Below, in pieces: positions 19,935-34,238 of a stretch of 43,623 nt of DNA. The stretch comes from a virus. Each line of letters begins with the position of its first letter. Within the stretch, counting starts at the first letter, position 1. The translations under genes were made by a program, and so were the position numbers. The stretch spans positions 1 to 43,623 of the IMG/VR virus record IMGVR_UViG_3300044814_000103; one strand, written 5' to 3'. The notes beneath the pieces were generated by a model. It was not told the DNA's origin. It saw only the letters and a program-made list of their open reading frames with translations, and ran no database searches.

Positions 19935-22234
19935 TTACGGGGCCACCGGCGTTTCGGGTATGTCGTCCCCTGTATCCTCACCAAATATATGTTCTTGTGG
20001 TTCGCTTCCGGCGTTGCGGCGATCGAAAGCGGCCTCCGCACCGGGGAATGCCTTGGCCAAGTCTTTTTTCTTGCCTGCGATTTCTTTCATAGCCAGGGTA
20101 AATTGATTGGCTTGATCTTCACGACCGCGGCCGGAGAATTTCTTGAAATGCAACGCACTCAGTTCCTTGGATGCGCGAGGGAATAGCAGTTTTGTGTATT
20201 CAACCGACGCATCCCTAAGCTGCGACTCCGCTTCCGCGCGCTTGACCGACATTTCATTTCCCCGAACAGCATCCAGGGGGTGCCGCAACACACGCCCATA
20301 TTCACCCAGCATACCCGCAGACAGCGCCACACCGGACAACGGATCGCGCGGTATAGGATCGGGCACGGCAGAATTCACTTTAAATGACCGTGTCTTAGGA
20401 TCAAATTCGAAACCGAGTGTTTTGGCGGTGGTCAGCAAACGGCGTTCGGTACTATCAAGTTGGTCGCGGCCGGGGTCTGCGATTGTACCCTTGGCATATT
20501 TATCAAGGACTTTGGTGCTCACCGGTACCTTTCCGGATTCGCCGTGCGCGCCGCGAACTGCGGCCAAGACTTCGGGATCTTCGCCGGCTTTGATAAAGGC
20601 ATCGACTCGTTTATTGACCGTCTCGACATCGGGACGGCCCCCAGCTGTCGGGCTGATATTTATGTTTTGGACGCTGGTTTCAGCTTTATCCCGTGCCAAG
20701 CGCTGTAGGTTTAGATCAAGATCATTGTACTTCTGTATGTTGGCTGTCTGCATCAAACCCAAGGACTTTTGCTGGTCTGCCCCTTTTGCCAAGGCAAGAT
20801 TTTGCTGAAGCTCGTTGTCAACAATCAAACGCTGCTGCATCTCACGCTCTGTCTTCTGCGCCTGATAATCGTGCCATTGATCGGCGCTGAGGTCCTTCTC
20901 CGTCTTGACTTTGAACTCTTTGTCCAGATGTTGTTGCTGCCATCGCCGATTGTCTTGTTCAATCGCCCCGTCGATGATTTTCATCGCGAAGTTGTCGGTA
21001 TGATTGATTGCTGCGGAATAGGCGCCCATGCCCTGAGCAACAGCCGCCAGGATGCCCGCAAACACGTTGCGTTGGGTGAACGGCGGGGGTTGTTTGTCCT
21101 GTAACACATCTGTTGTGGCTTGCTGTACACGATTCAGAGAAGCATCATATGCTTGCCGTGCGACATCTTCCCTGGCCGCGGCCGCGTCCCGCGCCTTTTG
21201 AAGTTCGTGCTGTGCCGCAATCTGTTGAAGCTGAATCTGTTTTTCTGCTTCGATGGCAGGAGCGTACGCGGCCTCGAGTGCCTTGGATGCTTGTTCTTGA
21301 TTACCCCGCAATGCCAGCTTATCTGCTTCCTTGTATGGTAACCCCGTGTCCGTCTTGTGGGTGGTGGTGGTTTGCGTCATGCCAGGACTGCCGGCCATCG
21401 GTGCGTATAGACTGGCGGCTAGCTTGTCCATGGGCGTGGTGGGGGTAGGGGGTGAAGCGCCGGCACCGGATCCTTGGAGTATCGACCCCACGGTAATTTT
21501 ACCGGTGTGGGGATCAATCCAGGAGGAGTTTGCTTTCATCACTTCTGGGTTATTGTACTCTTTCACAATTGTATCGGAGGGTGCGCCGCGGTAGGCGGGT
21601 GCCTTGACGGCCATCAACAAATCGTCCCCGGACTTGGGGTCCCCCCCATGCTTGGCGAGATATGCGGGCAATGCCTGTGATAGTTGTTCAGCACTGGTCA
21701 TCTTCGACAAATCGAAACCCGCCGCCTTAGCTTCATTTTCGTCCCACTGAAACACACCCTTGTGCTTGCCGTTGGCCGCAAGCGGGTTGGTGCCGCCTTC
21801 ACTCTGCAAAAGGCGTTCGTAGTCCGCGGGTGTGGTGCCAGGGAAACGCTTCGTCAAGCCGTCGATGGCGGCTTTGTCCCCCTCGCTGAGCTTCAAAGAA
21901 GCGGCGGTTTTACGTGCGGGGGGTGGCTCGTCTACGAGATCTGTGGCCTGCCTCACTTCCGTCGCGTATTTACCTGCGGGTGCCGGTGCCGGTGCCGGTG
22001 CCGGTGCCGGTGCTGGTGCTGGTGCACCCCCAGCATCCGTCGCCGTGGCGGGTACCTCAGCTCGCGCGCCGCCGACGCCCCCCGGCGCGTATATACCCTC
22101 GGGTGTGGGTTCTGCCTGTGCCAGGCGCTGAGCCTCTTCGGGCAGGTATGCAGGCATCGTCCGACCCTGATCGTCGGTAAAGTCGCCGGCACCGAACGCG
22201 GCGCCGGGGTAGGGCTGATGACTAACCCAGGCCA

Positions 22235-22235
<1 letters not shown>
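19935..22235 (-). CDS. Virion-associated lytic transglycosylase-type protein
   Basis: 766 residues. After an Ala-Pro repeat linker (71-88) comes a lysozyme-like domain (about 120-250): LLQSEGGTNPLAANGKHKG with catalytic E146, then VFQW, the pattern of SLT-type transglycosylases that open a local hole in peptidoglycan during DNA ejection. The rest is long helical and coiled-coil regions (Gln, Ala, Lys, Glu rich, about 300-560) and a helical C terminus ending in acidic repeats. In T7 and P22 relatives such domains are carried by internal or tail proteins. It lies between the S74-domain gene and the 997-residue protein and shares TAATG junctions. Confidence 0.72.
21979..22026 (-). repeat. Hexanucleotide repeat coding (Ala-Pro)8
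   Basis: Eight tandem hexamers (GGTGCC, last ones GGTGCT, on the + strand) code for eight Ala-Pro pairs in the transglycosylase protein. A similar run of about seven hexamers (23250-23291) codes Ala-Pro in the next gene. Such runs change length by slippage and serve as stiff linkers. Confidence 0.85.
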
Positions 22236-23343
<1,108 letters not shown>

Positions 23344-23344
<1 letters not shown>

Positions 23345-24453
23345 TAGTAACGCACTCCATAATTTTCTGGCATTGGTACAATCCGCTGTTTTGCTCGCAC
23401 ATCGGAACTGCCGATAGCTGTACCGATACCGCCGCCCGCGGCAGCGCCCCCAGCCGTTCCCGCGCCAGGTGCGATGACGGTCCCGACAATCGCCCCCACA
23501 CCAGTACCTATGGCGCCCGCAATGCCAGCACGTTCGTCCGCTTCGCGTTTTGCATCTGCCGCGGCTTTGGTTCGTGCCGCTTCGTCCAGTGCAATTTGAC
23601 CATGCAGATTTTGCAGATCCGTACTTTGATTGTTGTTCTCGCCACTCTGCATGGTGTCTTCGCCCAGCTTGCTGTATCCCATGTTGGTGTTCATACCGGC
23701 ATTGAGGGCACCCGCGGCGGCGGTATTGTAGCCCGTATTAATTTGGCCGTATTGATTAGCCGCGCCAAAATTCTGATTCATGGCATTGACATCACCCGCA
23801 CGCATGGCTGTCGCCCCCGCCCCTTGAGCGCCGATGCCTTGGAGTTGTTGCCCGCGGAATGCCGAGGCCTCTTGTGCTCGTTGTCCTGCGAATTGTGCCA
23901 AACCCGGATTGGCGGCCTGGGCTCCGCGCATTGCCATGGCGTTCTCGGCCGGATTGCGTCCGGCTGTGGCGGCGCCCATGCGCGCACCCATGGCTGAATC
24001 GGCTGCTTGGCCCATCTGCGCCTGCGCAACTGAAGCAGTAGGCCCCTGGGCGTAGAACTGCTTCATCCGGTCGAGATTCTGTTGCTGTTGCTGACGCGCA
24101 TCTATTTGTTGGCCATAGTTGCCAGCTGCCGCAGCGCGCAGATCGGCGGAAGTTTTATCGAGGGCATGCCCCTGGGCAAGATACCCAGCACCTAAGGTAC
24201 CAAGCGCGGATTGAGCCGCCTGTCCTTGATCATAGAGCCCCCCCGAACGCCCTGGCAGAATAGGCAGTGGGGCAGGCGGCGGTTTGGCCGCTGCCGCCGC
24301 CGCATCGCGAGCCGCTTGAGCGGTGGCCAACTGATCAGCGGTCGGCGGCAACATAGGCGCCGGCGCGTGCTGATCCGCAAACTTACTGGGATTCGTTTGT
24401 CCGCCCTGTCGCCCACCCACCTGGCCGGGATCTCGATCGCCGCCACCTAACAT
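23344..24453 (-). CDS. Internal virion protein paralogue B with truncated S74 motif
   Basis: 369 residues, mostly Ala/Gln/Gly-rich helix with regular AAQ and MGAR-type heptads (about 100-290), a Gly/Ala-rich hydrophobic segment (AGAIGTGVGAIVGTVIAPGAG), and a C terminus SDVRAKQRIVPMPENYGVRY. The last 20 residues copy the first part of an S74 chaperone domain (SDxRxKxxI) and then stop. It shares a KQFYAQGPTASVAQAQ segment with the next gene (KFYDNGPGPSAAQAQ). Probably an ejection or tail-core protein; the function is inferred from neighbours. The stop shares a base with the ATG of the 22235 gene. Confidence 0.6.
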
Positions 24454-24454
24454 C

Positions 24455-25543
24455 TTAGTAATTCTCCGGCATAGGTAGGATGCGTCGTTTCATGTGCACG
24501 TCGGAGCTTTTATCCGTATCCTTACCACCCGCGATTTTTGCTATACCCGCGACGCCAGAGCCGACCCCACCGACTATGCCGGCAGTGGTGTGAGCACTAA
24601 GATCATTCATTTGCGTCGCATACCCCATTCTCCCAAGCTGTTCGCTAGTTGCGCCGGCTGCCATCGCATTCATATATTCGGTTCGTAGGTCATCCTGATG
24701 CGATGCCGATCCGGCAGCCTGGCCCGCATACCCCAAGCCCAGCTCCTGTCCCTGGCTGGTGGTCGTGGCGCCCAGCTTGCTCATATCCAGTCCCTGGTTA
24801 GCAGCATTCACACCCCCGGTGATGTTGCCGCTCATCGTGCTCAAATCCCCCGAGCGCACGTTCCCCAAACCCGCCTGTTGGGCAGCAAGTGCCGCTCCTT
24901 GCTGCGTACGCCAATCCGCCGCTTCTTGAGCTCCGAGTACGTTCGACTGCTGTGCTGTCGTTTGATTCTGCGCAGCGTTTTGAAAAGCCAAATTGCGCGA
25001 AGCTGTGGGATCAACACCACCGCGGGCGCTGCGACTCAGCGCCGTGTTTTGCGCCTGTGTCGCCGCATTGCCTTGCTGCAACTGCGCCTGGGCTGCTGAA
25101 GGGCCCGGCCCGTTGTCATAAAACTTTTGGAGTTGATTCAGGCTGTCGATCTGATTAGCACGATCGGCCCCCGACAATGCCGAATCTTGCTGAGCATTGT
25201 TTTGGTAGCCAGCCTGATTGCCACCTGCGATCATCCCACGAATGCCGAGATCATTACTGATCCCCGCCATTGTCCCCTGTGCCGCGCCTCCTGTTTGATT
25301 GAATAAACTAGAGCGCGCCGCGGTGGCATCGGAAATGGCTCCTTTGGTTTGTGCCGTACCTTGGGCGGATCCGCCTACAAGCGCGTTGTTGGGGGCTGTC
25401 CAATTATTGACCTGGCCCCCATTCGCGTCCGTAGTGATAGAGCCCGGAGGGGCCGTGGTATGATCCGTCGGTGCATAGGTGCCGGGCGGCCCGCCGGTTG
25501 GTCCCGTTTGCCCAAGTAGTGCCCAAGGAGGTAGACCCGGCAT
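24455..25543 (-). CDS. Internal virion protein paralogue C with truncated S74 motif
   Basis: 362 residues; same plan as its neighbour: Pro/Gly-rich N terminus, Gln/Ala-rich helical region, a Gly-rich hydrophobic segment (IVGGVGSGVAGIAKIAGG) and a C terminus SDVHMKRRILPMPENY, again an S74-like start cut after about 16 residues. The pair are clear paralogues. ATG 25543 has GAGAGGG upstream and a candidate promoter at 25556-25584. The 48 bases between it and the 1123-residue gene hold just this promoter. Likely a virion protein delivered with DNA (inference). Confidence 0.6.
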   Translation of the reverse strand: MPGLPPWALLGQTGPTGGPPGTYAPTDHTTAPPGSITTDANGGQVNNWTAPNNALVGGSAQGTAQTKGAISDATAARSSLFNQTGGAAQGTMAGISNDLGIRGMIAGGNQAGYQNNAQQDSALSGADRANQIDSLNQLQKFYDNGPGPSAAQAQLQQGNAATQAQNTALSRSARGGVDPTASRNLAFQNAAQNQTTAQQSNVLGAQEAADWRTQQGAALAAQQAGLGNVRSGDLSTMSGNITGGVNAANQGLDMSKLGATTTSQGQELGLGYAGQAAGSASHQDDLRTEYMNAMAAGATSEQLGRMGYATQMNDLSAHTTAGIVGGVGSGVAGIAKIAGGKDTDKSSDVHMKRRILPMPENY

Positions 25544-25555
25544 TTATCCCTCTCT

Positions 25556-25584
25556 AGTGTAGTAGGTTGGCGACTTCATTGCAA
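25556..25584 (-). promoter_or_regulatory. Weak promoter candidate before the paralogue C gene
   Basis: TTGCAA (25584-25579) and TACACT (25561-25556) on the - strand with a 17-base spacer; each box matches consensus at four of six positions. It sits in one of the few intergenic gaps of the late operon, twelve bases before ATG 25543. Weak by sequence alone. Confidence 0.35.
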
Positions 25585-25591
25585 TATTGAA

Positions 25592-28500
25592 TTACCCCCG
25601 GTTGGCGTTGGCAAGGCGCGGTGTGCCACTTTGTGGATAATGCTCCAGAGAGATGGCGTTGATAATCAGGGCCGGATGCCCGCTGTATAAAAACCCCACT
25701 GGCGTCCACACAAACACGAAGCCGTCCGGCGTTTTCTGAAAAACCTGCCCGGTCGTGGTGTTCAAGTAGTACGCGCCTGAGCCGGTGTCAGGAGGCGCGG
25801 GATCCCCGATACCAGAATTTAGGGGCAGTCCAGACGTCCCGGGCGGCGGGTAGATCAAATTTGTAGTTAGGTCCAGCCAAACATTTTGCGTGTCGCCGAG
25901 CGGTGGGGGAAAACCTAAGCGGTACAGCGGGGAATCGGGCAATACGGGTGCAATCGTCAAGCGCAAGCGGTAGTTGGTCCCCTTGACTTTGACAACCATA
26001 TGCTCGACATAAAACGGTTCACCGGCAGCGGTCGGCGTTATGGTGTTGGTTGATGATTCGAGCCAGGTCTGGCCAGAATCATATGATACTTCGATTTGAA
26101 GCGTCGAAGAAAATACGGAGGCGCTTTCACCCAGCACGACAACCTTACGCACCCTTCCACGACCCTGAAGCCCAAAGGGTCGTATGTCGCCCGTAGTGCA
26201 TTGCATCGATACGGGGATAACGGGGCCCGTGAAACGATCTTCATAACCAGCAGGTTCGTAGATACCACTTAGGACAACGTGATCATCGAAGCGATCCAAG
26301 CACCACAGACGATTGTCCTGCGTCAAAATATCGGTCATCCATTGCTTCGCGCGAGTGTCGTAGATCAACAGTGCGAATTTATGCGAATCCGCGCCTACGC
26401 AGATAAAATAGACCAGGTTGGAATCCGGAAGCAGGCGCGCGGCGGTGATTACCGGAAACTGCGCCAATGTCGTACGTACCGCCTGCGCGATCCACACGGG
26501 GGCGCCGCCGCCGCGGGGCATAAGATAGATTCGATCTGCGGCGGCCTGGAACAACAAGCCTTCGGGTATTTCGACAATGCTGCGTTGCGAAAGGCAACCC
26601 ACATCCGCGGGTATGCGTTGGGGTGAAGAAAATGAACCCGCGCCGGTATCATCGGGTCCTTCGCCCGTGACAACCCACCACCCCCGCGTGCTGGCAATGA
26701 ACCACTGTCCATCCAAACTTGCTATTGCCGATACGTCGTCGTCGATGTAGGCGCGATAAGCCTCGTTGTGCGCGAAGGCCATAGGCTCGCCTGGAAATAG
26801 TAACTTACTCCACTGCACAGCCGAGGTTTGCTCGAGACCCCCCATGAACAAACGATCATTGCCCCCCCAAATCATGCGACACGGGGGCGGCTCGTCGTTT
26901 GGCAATAGCCCGGACAGGCCCCCATTGCGGCCTTGTGTGTACAATACCTCGTGCGTGGCTAGATCCGCATCGGTAGTAGAGTGGTCGTGAAAAATGCGTA
27001 CTTTACCATCAAGCAATCCTACGGGCACCGGCGTTTCAGTCACCAGGTAGAAAATTGACCCATTTGCCTGCGTGCGGTAGATTTCGACTTGAATCGAGCA
27101 AGTCAAACCGTCGATTGCAATGCGATCGGAAAAAGCGGGGATTGAGTAGTAGACATCTGTGCTGGTCCAGGGAACGAAAGGTCCGAACAAAATACTGACC
27201 GGTGCGGCGGGAGCACTGCGGTGTCGGCGTCCCAGATCATCAATCCACGAGTATATGGCCGTGTAGAGATACGTGCCGGAATTCGGTGGCAGAACCCCTC
27301 CAGGGTTTTGGATCTCTGTCTGCCCCACGAGCACTAAATTCTCAATGCCCTCCGCGAGTCCCGATTCGTACAAATTTGATCCATCAAATTCCTTAAGGCG
27401 GCCACCCGACAAGAACAATTGGCCGTTGATGTGCGCCGGAAGACATGTGTCAATAAGTGGACCCGAATCGAAACGCACCAAATCCGCGCCGAACTGGCCG
27501 GTCGTCGGCAATCCGCCAAGACGAGAAAGTACCGGCAGCAGCGCCACATACGATACGAGCAAGAAATCGGAGGTGGGCACTTGATCCGCGGACATAGGCG
27601 CCAAGATACAAAACCGCCGTGGATCACTAAATACACCAACGAGGGGGTTATATTCTTGAAAATACCCCGGCAGCGCGGTCAATTGACATGCTACGGCCTC
27701 ACACACCGCGCCTTTGACTGCGAATGGGGTGTTGGGCTGTGCTACCGATTCAATGGCGATCAGTTTATATGTGCCAGTCCCTTGATCCTCGGCTATGACA
27801 TCGCTGACACACCACATAGCTACGCCTTCGGGCCCTACGAAAGGCTTGCTGACGGGGTACAAAAACCCCACCAAACGGGGAGCCAAATATCCGGGAGCCC
27901 ACACGTTGGTTCCGGTAGATCCCGCACCGGTGACTTCTCGGACATGCCACGCCATGACCCAATCAAAATTAGGGCTGGGTCCGATAACAGGAAAACCCAG
28001 GCCCCCCGTACCAATCGTAGCACTGGCAAGTGTCCCACCGGTAATGAGATAAGTGCGGTACTTCACAGCACCTGCTTCAATGTATCCTATGGCTATTGGG
28101 CGACTGGAAGAAAAACCGTAGTTTGCGGTGATCGTAAGATAGGCGTCAGCCGCGATCGTGAAGGAGTCTACGGCCGTGTAAAAACCGGTGCCGTCGACTG
28201 TGCCCCATTCAACAACCGTAGCGCTTTTTTGGTACACCAATAGGCATTTGGTGTCATCATAAGGAGCAACGTCGTACAAATACCCTTTGCCGGAAGCCGG
28301 CGTAAGGATGTTCACAATAACCGCGTCTCCCGTGGGATTGTTGGTGTCTACAATTGCCGTCCACAGAAAATCGGAGGTGACATAGAACGTCAGAAGCTTG
28401 TCTCCAATGGCCACACATTTTGGAGCGTGGCCGGTAGCGTCAGTTTGCTCGCGGTGGACCACATCATGCGAAATAGCACTACGCACGGAAAGCCCCACGC

Positions 28501-28963
28501 CAAACAACGTGCCAGATACGTAATCGGCGTCTTGCCAAGCCTCGACCAAATATTTATTGGCGTAAGCTACGTCGCAGGTCATAACCTGCCCGGAGGTGTT
28601 GCGCGCCGTAACATAACGCCGAACGTCGCTGATTGTGCTCAAGCAACTGGCTTGCTGCGCTTGTGTAAAAAGGGGCTGCGTGGTCAGGGTTTGGTTGTCT
28701 TCTCGAGCAAACCACCCAGTCGTGGCGGGGAAACCCACGGGACCTCCGACGTATACGGAGAAGCGCGGACCAAAGTTCGCGGCGGCGAGTGCGAGTGGGG
28801 GGGAGGGGACGTGCCCTACCGTCTGATATCCCTGTCGTACGCCGACGCGTGCGTCCTTCAAAAAGCGAGCATTAGAAAGCGTCGTAAGTCCGCCTTCGGG
28901 CAAGATCTTGGGATCGATGCCTTCGGACAATCCCTGTATCAGGGGGATATGCAGTTCACCCAA
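25592..28963 (-). CDS. Large tail protein, probable nozzle/tubular type
   Basis: 1123 residues, almost all beta strand with many Tyr, Trp and Gly, no coiled coil. The N terminus (PLIQGLSEGIDPKILPEGG, LSNARF, RQGYQTVG) fits the opening of podovirus tail nozzle and related proteins, which begin with an FxQGxDxK, LxNxxF and RxGY pattern and form a beta-propeller hexamer at the tail tip. The C-terminal 150 residues include a GDPAPPDTGSGAYYLNTTTGQVFQK module like the YYLDxxTGxVY units of the collagen-like fibres. It overlaps the glycosyltransferase gene by eight bases. Function from pattern and position. Confidence 0.65.
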   Translation of the reverse strand: MGELHIPLIQGLSEGIDPKILPEGGLTTLSNARFLKDARVGVRQGYQTVGHVPSPPLALAAANFGPRFSVYVGGPVGFPATTGWFAREDNQTLTTQPLFTQAQQASCLSTISDVRRYVTARNTSGQVMTCDVAYANKYLVEAWQDADYVSGTLFGVGLSVRSAISHDVVHREQTDATGHAPKCVAIGDKLLTFYVTSDFLWTAIVDTNNPTGDAVIVNILTPASGKGYLYDVAPYDDTKCLLVYQKSATVVEWGTVDGTGFYTAVDSFTIAADAYLTITANYGFSSSRPIAIGYIEAGAVKYRTYLITGGTLASATIGTGGLGFPVIGPSPNFDWVMAWHVREVTGAGSTGTNVWAPGYLAPRLVGFLYPVSKPFVGPEGVAMWCVSDVIAEDQGTGTYKLIAIESVAQPNTPFAVKGAVCEAVACQLTALPGYFQEYNPLVGVFSDPRRFCILAPMSADQVPTSDFLLVSYVALLPVLSRLGGLPTTGQFGADLVRFDSGPLIDTCLPAHINGQLFLSGGRLKEFDGSNLYESGLAEGIENLVLVGQTEIQNPGGVLPPNSGTYLYTAIYSWIDDLGRRHRSAPAAPVSILFGPFVPWTSTDVYYSIPAFSDRIAIDGLTCSIQVEIYRTQANGSIFYLVTETPVPVGLLDGKVRIFHDHSTTDADLATHEVLYTQGRNGGLSGLLPNDEPPPCRMIWGGNDRLFMGGLEQTSAVQWSKLLFPGEPMAFAHNEAYRAYIDDDVSAIASLDGQWFIASTRGWWVVTGEGPDDTGAGSFSSPQRIPADVGCLSQRSIVEIPEGLLFQAAADRIYLMPRGGGAPVWIAQAVRTTLAQFPVITAARLLPDSNLVYFICVGADSHKFALLIYDTRAKQWMTDILTQDNRLWCLDRFDDHVVLSGIYEPAGYEDRFTGPVIPVSMQCTTGDIRPFGLQGRGRVRKVVVLGESASVFSSTLQIEVSYDSGQTWLESSTNTITPTAAGEPFYVEHMVVKVKGTNYRLRLTIAPVLPDSPLYRLGFPPPLGDTQNVWLDLTTNLIYPPPGTSGLPLNSGIGDPAPPDTGSGAYYLNTTTGQVFQKTPDGFVFVWTPVGFLYSGHPALIINAISLEHYPQSGTPRLANANRG

Positions 28964-29855
28964 GGGCCTCCAGGGCCTCTCTGGCTCTGCCCCCGGGGCC
29001 GTACACGCTCAAGTCGATGAAGCCGGTATCGCGTTTCGGCACGGGCAGATTTGCGGCGCGCTCCAGGCATTCACGACTGGCCATTAGCTGTCCAAGATAA
29101 AACCAAGGTTCCGCACGATGCGGGCGCATGTTGATTGCTTCGACCAACCGATCCATATCTCCGTACGCGCCAGCGCGTACGTGTGCCTCCCAAAACTCGT
29201 CGTGGTAGCCGACCCCTGCCGCAATGCGTCGTCCATATGTAGCCTTGGCTTCGGGGATCATACCCAAACAGGAATAGGTTTGAGCCAGATAAAAGAGGGT
29301 GCGAGGATCTTCGCCCTTGTGCAATTCCGCCTCAAGCAGCTTACGATCCTGTTGCCACCGCGCAGTACGATCCTCACCCGCACGGCCTGACCGCAGGGCC
29401 AGAGGAGCCAACTTGCCCTGGTTGCGAGGGATGATCACTTCATGGGTAACACCCGTATAGCGCCCACTGCCCGCGGGGCGCACCAAGCGCACATGGCCGA
29501 ATTTGAGTGCCCCAAAACGAATCGTAACCGCGTGCTCGGCATGTGTACTGCTGCGCAAGAAGGCGTGCAACATATCGCGGTCGGCCCAGGTCACAAGCTC
29601 GTCCCCCGATAAAAGTAGGGCCCACTCCGATTGACACAAATTCAGGGCGGCATTGCGCGTGGTGGAATAGTCCACGAAAGATCCGTGGTGGAGAGTACCA
29701 GGTATGTCCTTGAGCGTCTCCTGAATAAGATCCTGGGTCCCATCCGTCGAGCCGGTGTCCAAAATGTCCCAAGTATCAAGCAGGTGCTTACAGGACTCAA
29801 GCGTCTGCACGATGCCGCGTTTTTCGTCCCGGACAATCATATTAAGACTCAGCAT
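28956..29855 (-). CDS. Family 2 glycosyltransferase with TPR region, within the fibre genes
   Basis: 299 residues. The N-terminal GT-A part has MIVRDEKRG, LDTGSTDGTQD and a LLLSGDEL motif as the metal/donor site, typical for GT2 enzymes of the WaaE/SunS-like group; the C-terminal half has TPR-like helices (LFYLAQTYSCLG, WFYLGQLMA). It lies directly downstream of the long collagen-like fibre gene (29857) and upstream of the nozzle gene, in the same operon. TPR-bearing GT2 enzymes often glycosylate proteins, and a modification of the Thr-rich collagen triplets is a reasonable inference; host-glycan modification is the alternative. Domain call firm, target unknown. Confidence 0.8.
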   Translation of the reverse strand: MLSLNMIVRDEKRGIVQTLESCKHLLDTWDILDTGSTDGTQDLIQETLKDIPGTLHHGSFVDYSTTRNAALNLCQSEWALLLSGDELVTWADRDMLHAFLRSSTHAEHAVTIRFGALKFGHVRLVRPAGSGRYTGVTHEVIIPRNQGKLAPLALRSGRAGEDRTARWQQDRKLLEAELHKGEDPRTLFYLAQTYSCLGMIPEAKATYGRRIAAGVGYHDEFWEAHVRAGAYGDMDRLVEAINMRPHRAEPWFYLGQLMASRECLERAANLPVPKRDTGFIDLSVYGPGGRAREALEALG

Positions 29856-29856
29856 A

Positions 29857-31934
29857 TCATCCCTGACATATCACATCGACCTGACCGCGTCCACCGGCAC
29901 CCCCTGCGCCGCTTGGTCCGGTGAACACGGCCGCGCCGCCGCCACCACCACCCCCGCCACGATCGCCGCCCGCTCCGCCAATGAAGCCAACGCCTCCCGT
30001 CCCACCGCCACCACCGCCGCCGCAGCCGCCACGTCCAGCGACGGATGCGCCCGCCACGCCGGGGTTATCAATAGCACCTCCCGCGCCGCCGTTGCCGACA
30101 AACGTACCATCAGAGCGCGCCCCCGCAAAACCTCCCGCACCACCGGCAGTCGCCGCCGACCCGTTCGTCGTCCCGCCACCGCTACCACCACCGGCGCCAC
30201 CAAAAAGTGAATTACCGCCTTTCAGTCCGGCGCCGCCGCTGGCAGCCTGACCGGCGCCACTACCTCCGCCAAATACAGCCGGTTGTCCATCCGTGCCGGC
30301 GTTGCCCGTGCCGGCGCCTTCATAGCCGACACCTTTCATGTTCGCCGTGGCCCCTTGATCGGTCTGGCCTCCGCCGCGTATAAGCGCGCCCGAACCGACG
30401 CCACCGGCTTCAATCGCGCCGCCACCAGAACCGCCCTGTTGCGTACCACCTGCGCCGCCACCGTACGCTGACACAAAAGCACCAAACCAAGAGTTGCCGC
30501 CGACGCTTCCTGCGGTCGGCGATGATGTAGAGGTGGCACCCCCCGCGCCGCCTGCCCCCACGCTACCGGCGACGACGGCGCCGCTGCCGCCAACCTCAGC
30601 AAAAGTGAATGTCTTTTCGACGAATGCGCCGCCACCGCCCGCGCCACCGCCATTGCCACCACCAACGGCCTTGGTGCCAGACGCGCCTCCGCCGCCGGCT
30701 GCCCAGCACCTAACTAATACACTCGTATATGCGCCTGTAGGTAGCGTACAGTTGAAAGAACCGGTCGCGGTAAATGACTGCGCGTTGTAAAGAAGGCTGC
30801 CATTAGAACCCGTGGCGCCGGTCGGTCCCGTCGGGCCTGTGGGACCGGTCGGTCCCGTCGGACCCGTGGCACCTTTGTCGCCCGTAATATCAACACACCA
30901 GAGACACTCGTCGGTGTTTGCTATATCGGGCGAACTTTCTTCAATCTCAACGACGGTGTATTCGCGATATCCTGTGTGTGAGATCCTCGCAGACATCGTA
31001 AAATAAACGAAACGAGTCGGATCACTTTTCTTGACAAATCGAAAACGCGCTTTCTTTGTTGAGGTCGAAACATCGAGAGAATCGAGTACGCTCGTCAGGT
31101 CGTTGCCGAGATTGTCTGTTGTGGAAACATAGATCGCCGTCACATCGGAAAACGGTGGGGTTGCGTTGAAGCGAAACTTACCGGCCCCGGGATCTGCATT
31201 TGCCGTGGTGTTGTCGTAGATGTAATCGAATGTGAAAGCCCCACCAAATGCGCCGGTGGGTCCAGTTGGGCCTGTGGCCCCAGCTGTGCCGGTAGCACCA
31301 GTAGGTCCGGTGGCACCGGCAGCCCCAGCAGTGCCGGTAGCGCCAGTCGGGCCTGTGGCCCCAGCAGTGCCGGTAGCACCAGTAGGTCCGGTGGCACCAG
31401 CCGCCCCAGCAGTGCCGGTAGCGCCAGTAGGTCCGGTAGGTCCGGTGGCACCGGCCGCCCCGGCAGTGCCGGTAGCGCCAGTAGGTCCGGTGGCACCAGC
31501 AGCCCCAGCAGTGCCGGTAGCGCCCGTGGCGCCCGTGGCACCAGCAGCGCCAGCAGTGCCGGTAGCGCCAGTAGGTCCGGTGGCACCAGCAGCCCCAGCA
31601 GTGCCGGTAGCGCCGGTAGGTCCGGTGGCACCAGCAGCCCCAGCAGTGCCGGTAGCGCCCGTGGCGCCCGTGGCACCAGCAGCGCCAGCAACGCCGGCAG
31701 GTCCAGTCGGACCAGTAACCCCTGCGCCAGTGGCACCCGTGTCGCCGGTAGGTCCGGTTGGCCCGGTCGGGCCAGGAGAGCCCGCATCCCCTGAGATGTT
31801 CGCTACGATATCATACAGGCCAAAAGCCTTATGATAAACATTACCCGTGTCATCATCGAGATAATAATCCCCATCCTTGCCCAAGCAGTGATCGGGCGGC
31901 CCGGTGCCGTCGCGCCAAACAGAACTGGTGCAAA

Positions 31935-31938
<4 letters not shown>
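29857..31938 (-). CDS. Collagen-like fibre with glycine-rich adhesin domain
   Basis: 693 residues. Residues 7-50: a WRDGx[18 protein letters not shown] module. Residues 50-230: long Gly-x-y collagen region, mostly Gly-Ala-Thr and Gly-Pro-Thr. Then a beta domain (about 230-350), a second short triplet run (GPTG x5), and from about 395 a glycine-rich C-terminal domain ([21 protein letters not shown], then many GGGxGG runs) ending [11 protein letters not shown]. The last domain fits the glycine-rich phage adhesin fold, related to the polyglycine-II sandwich tip of T-even gp38. Likely a trimeric receptor-binding fibre. Gene, repeats and domain order are seen; receptor role inferred. Confidence 0.8.

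Positions 31939-34234
<2,296 letters not shown>

Positions 34235-34238
<4 letters not shown>

Noticed and set aside
31232-31834. 200-codon + strand open frame of Pro-Val-Ala repeats opposite the collagen gene
   Set aside because: The reverse complement of Gly-Pro-Thr/Gly-Ala-Thr codons has no stops, so long mirror frames are expected. The same holds for 33072-33575 and 29921-30250.
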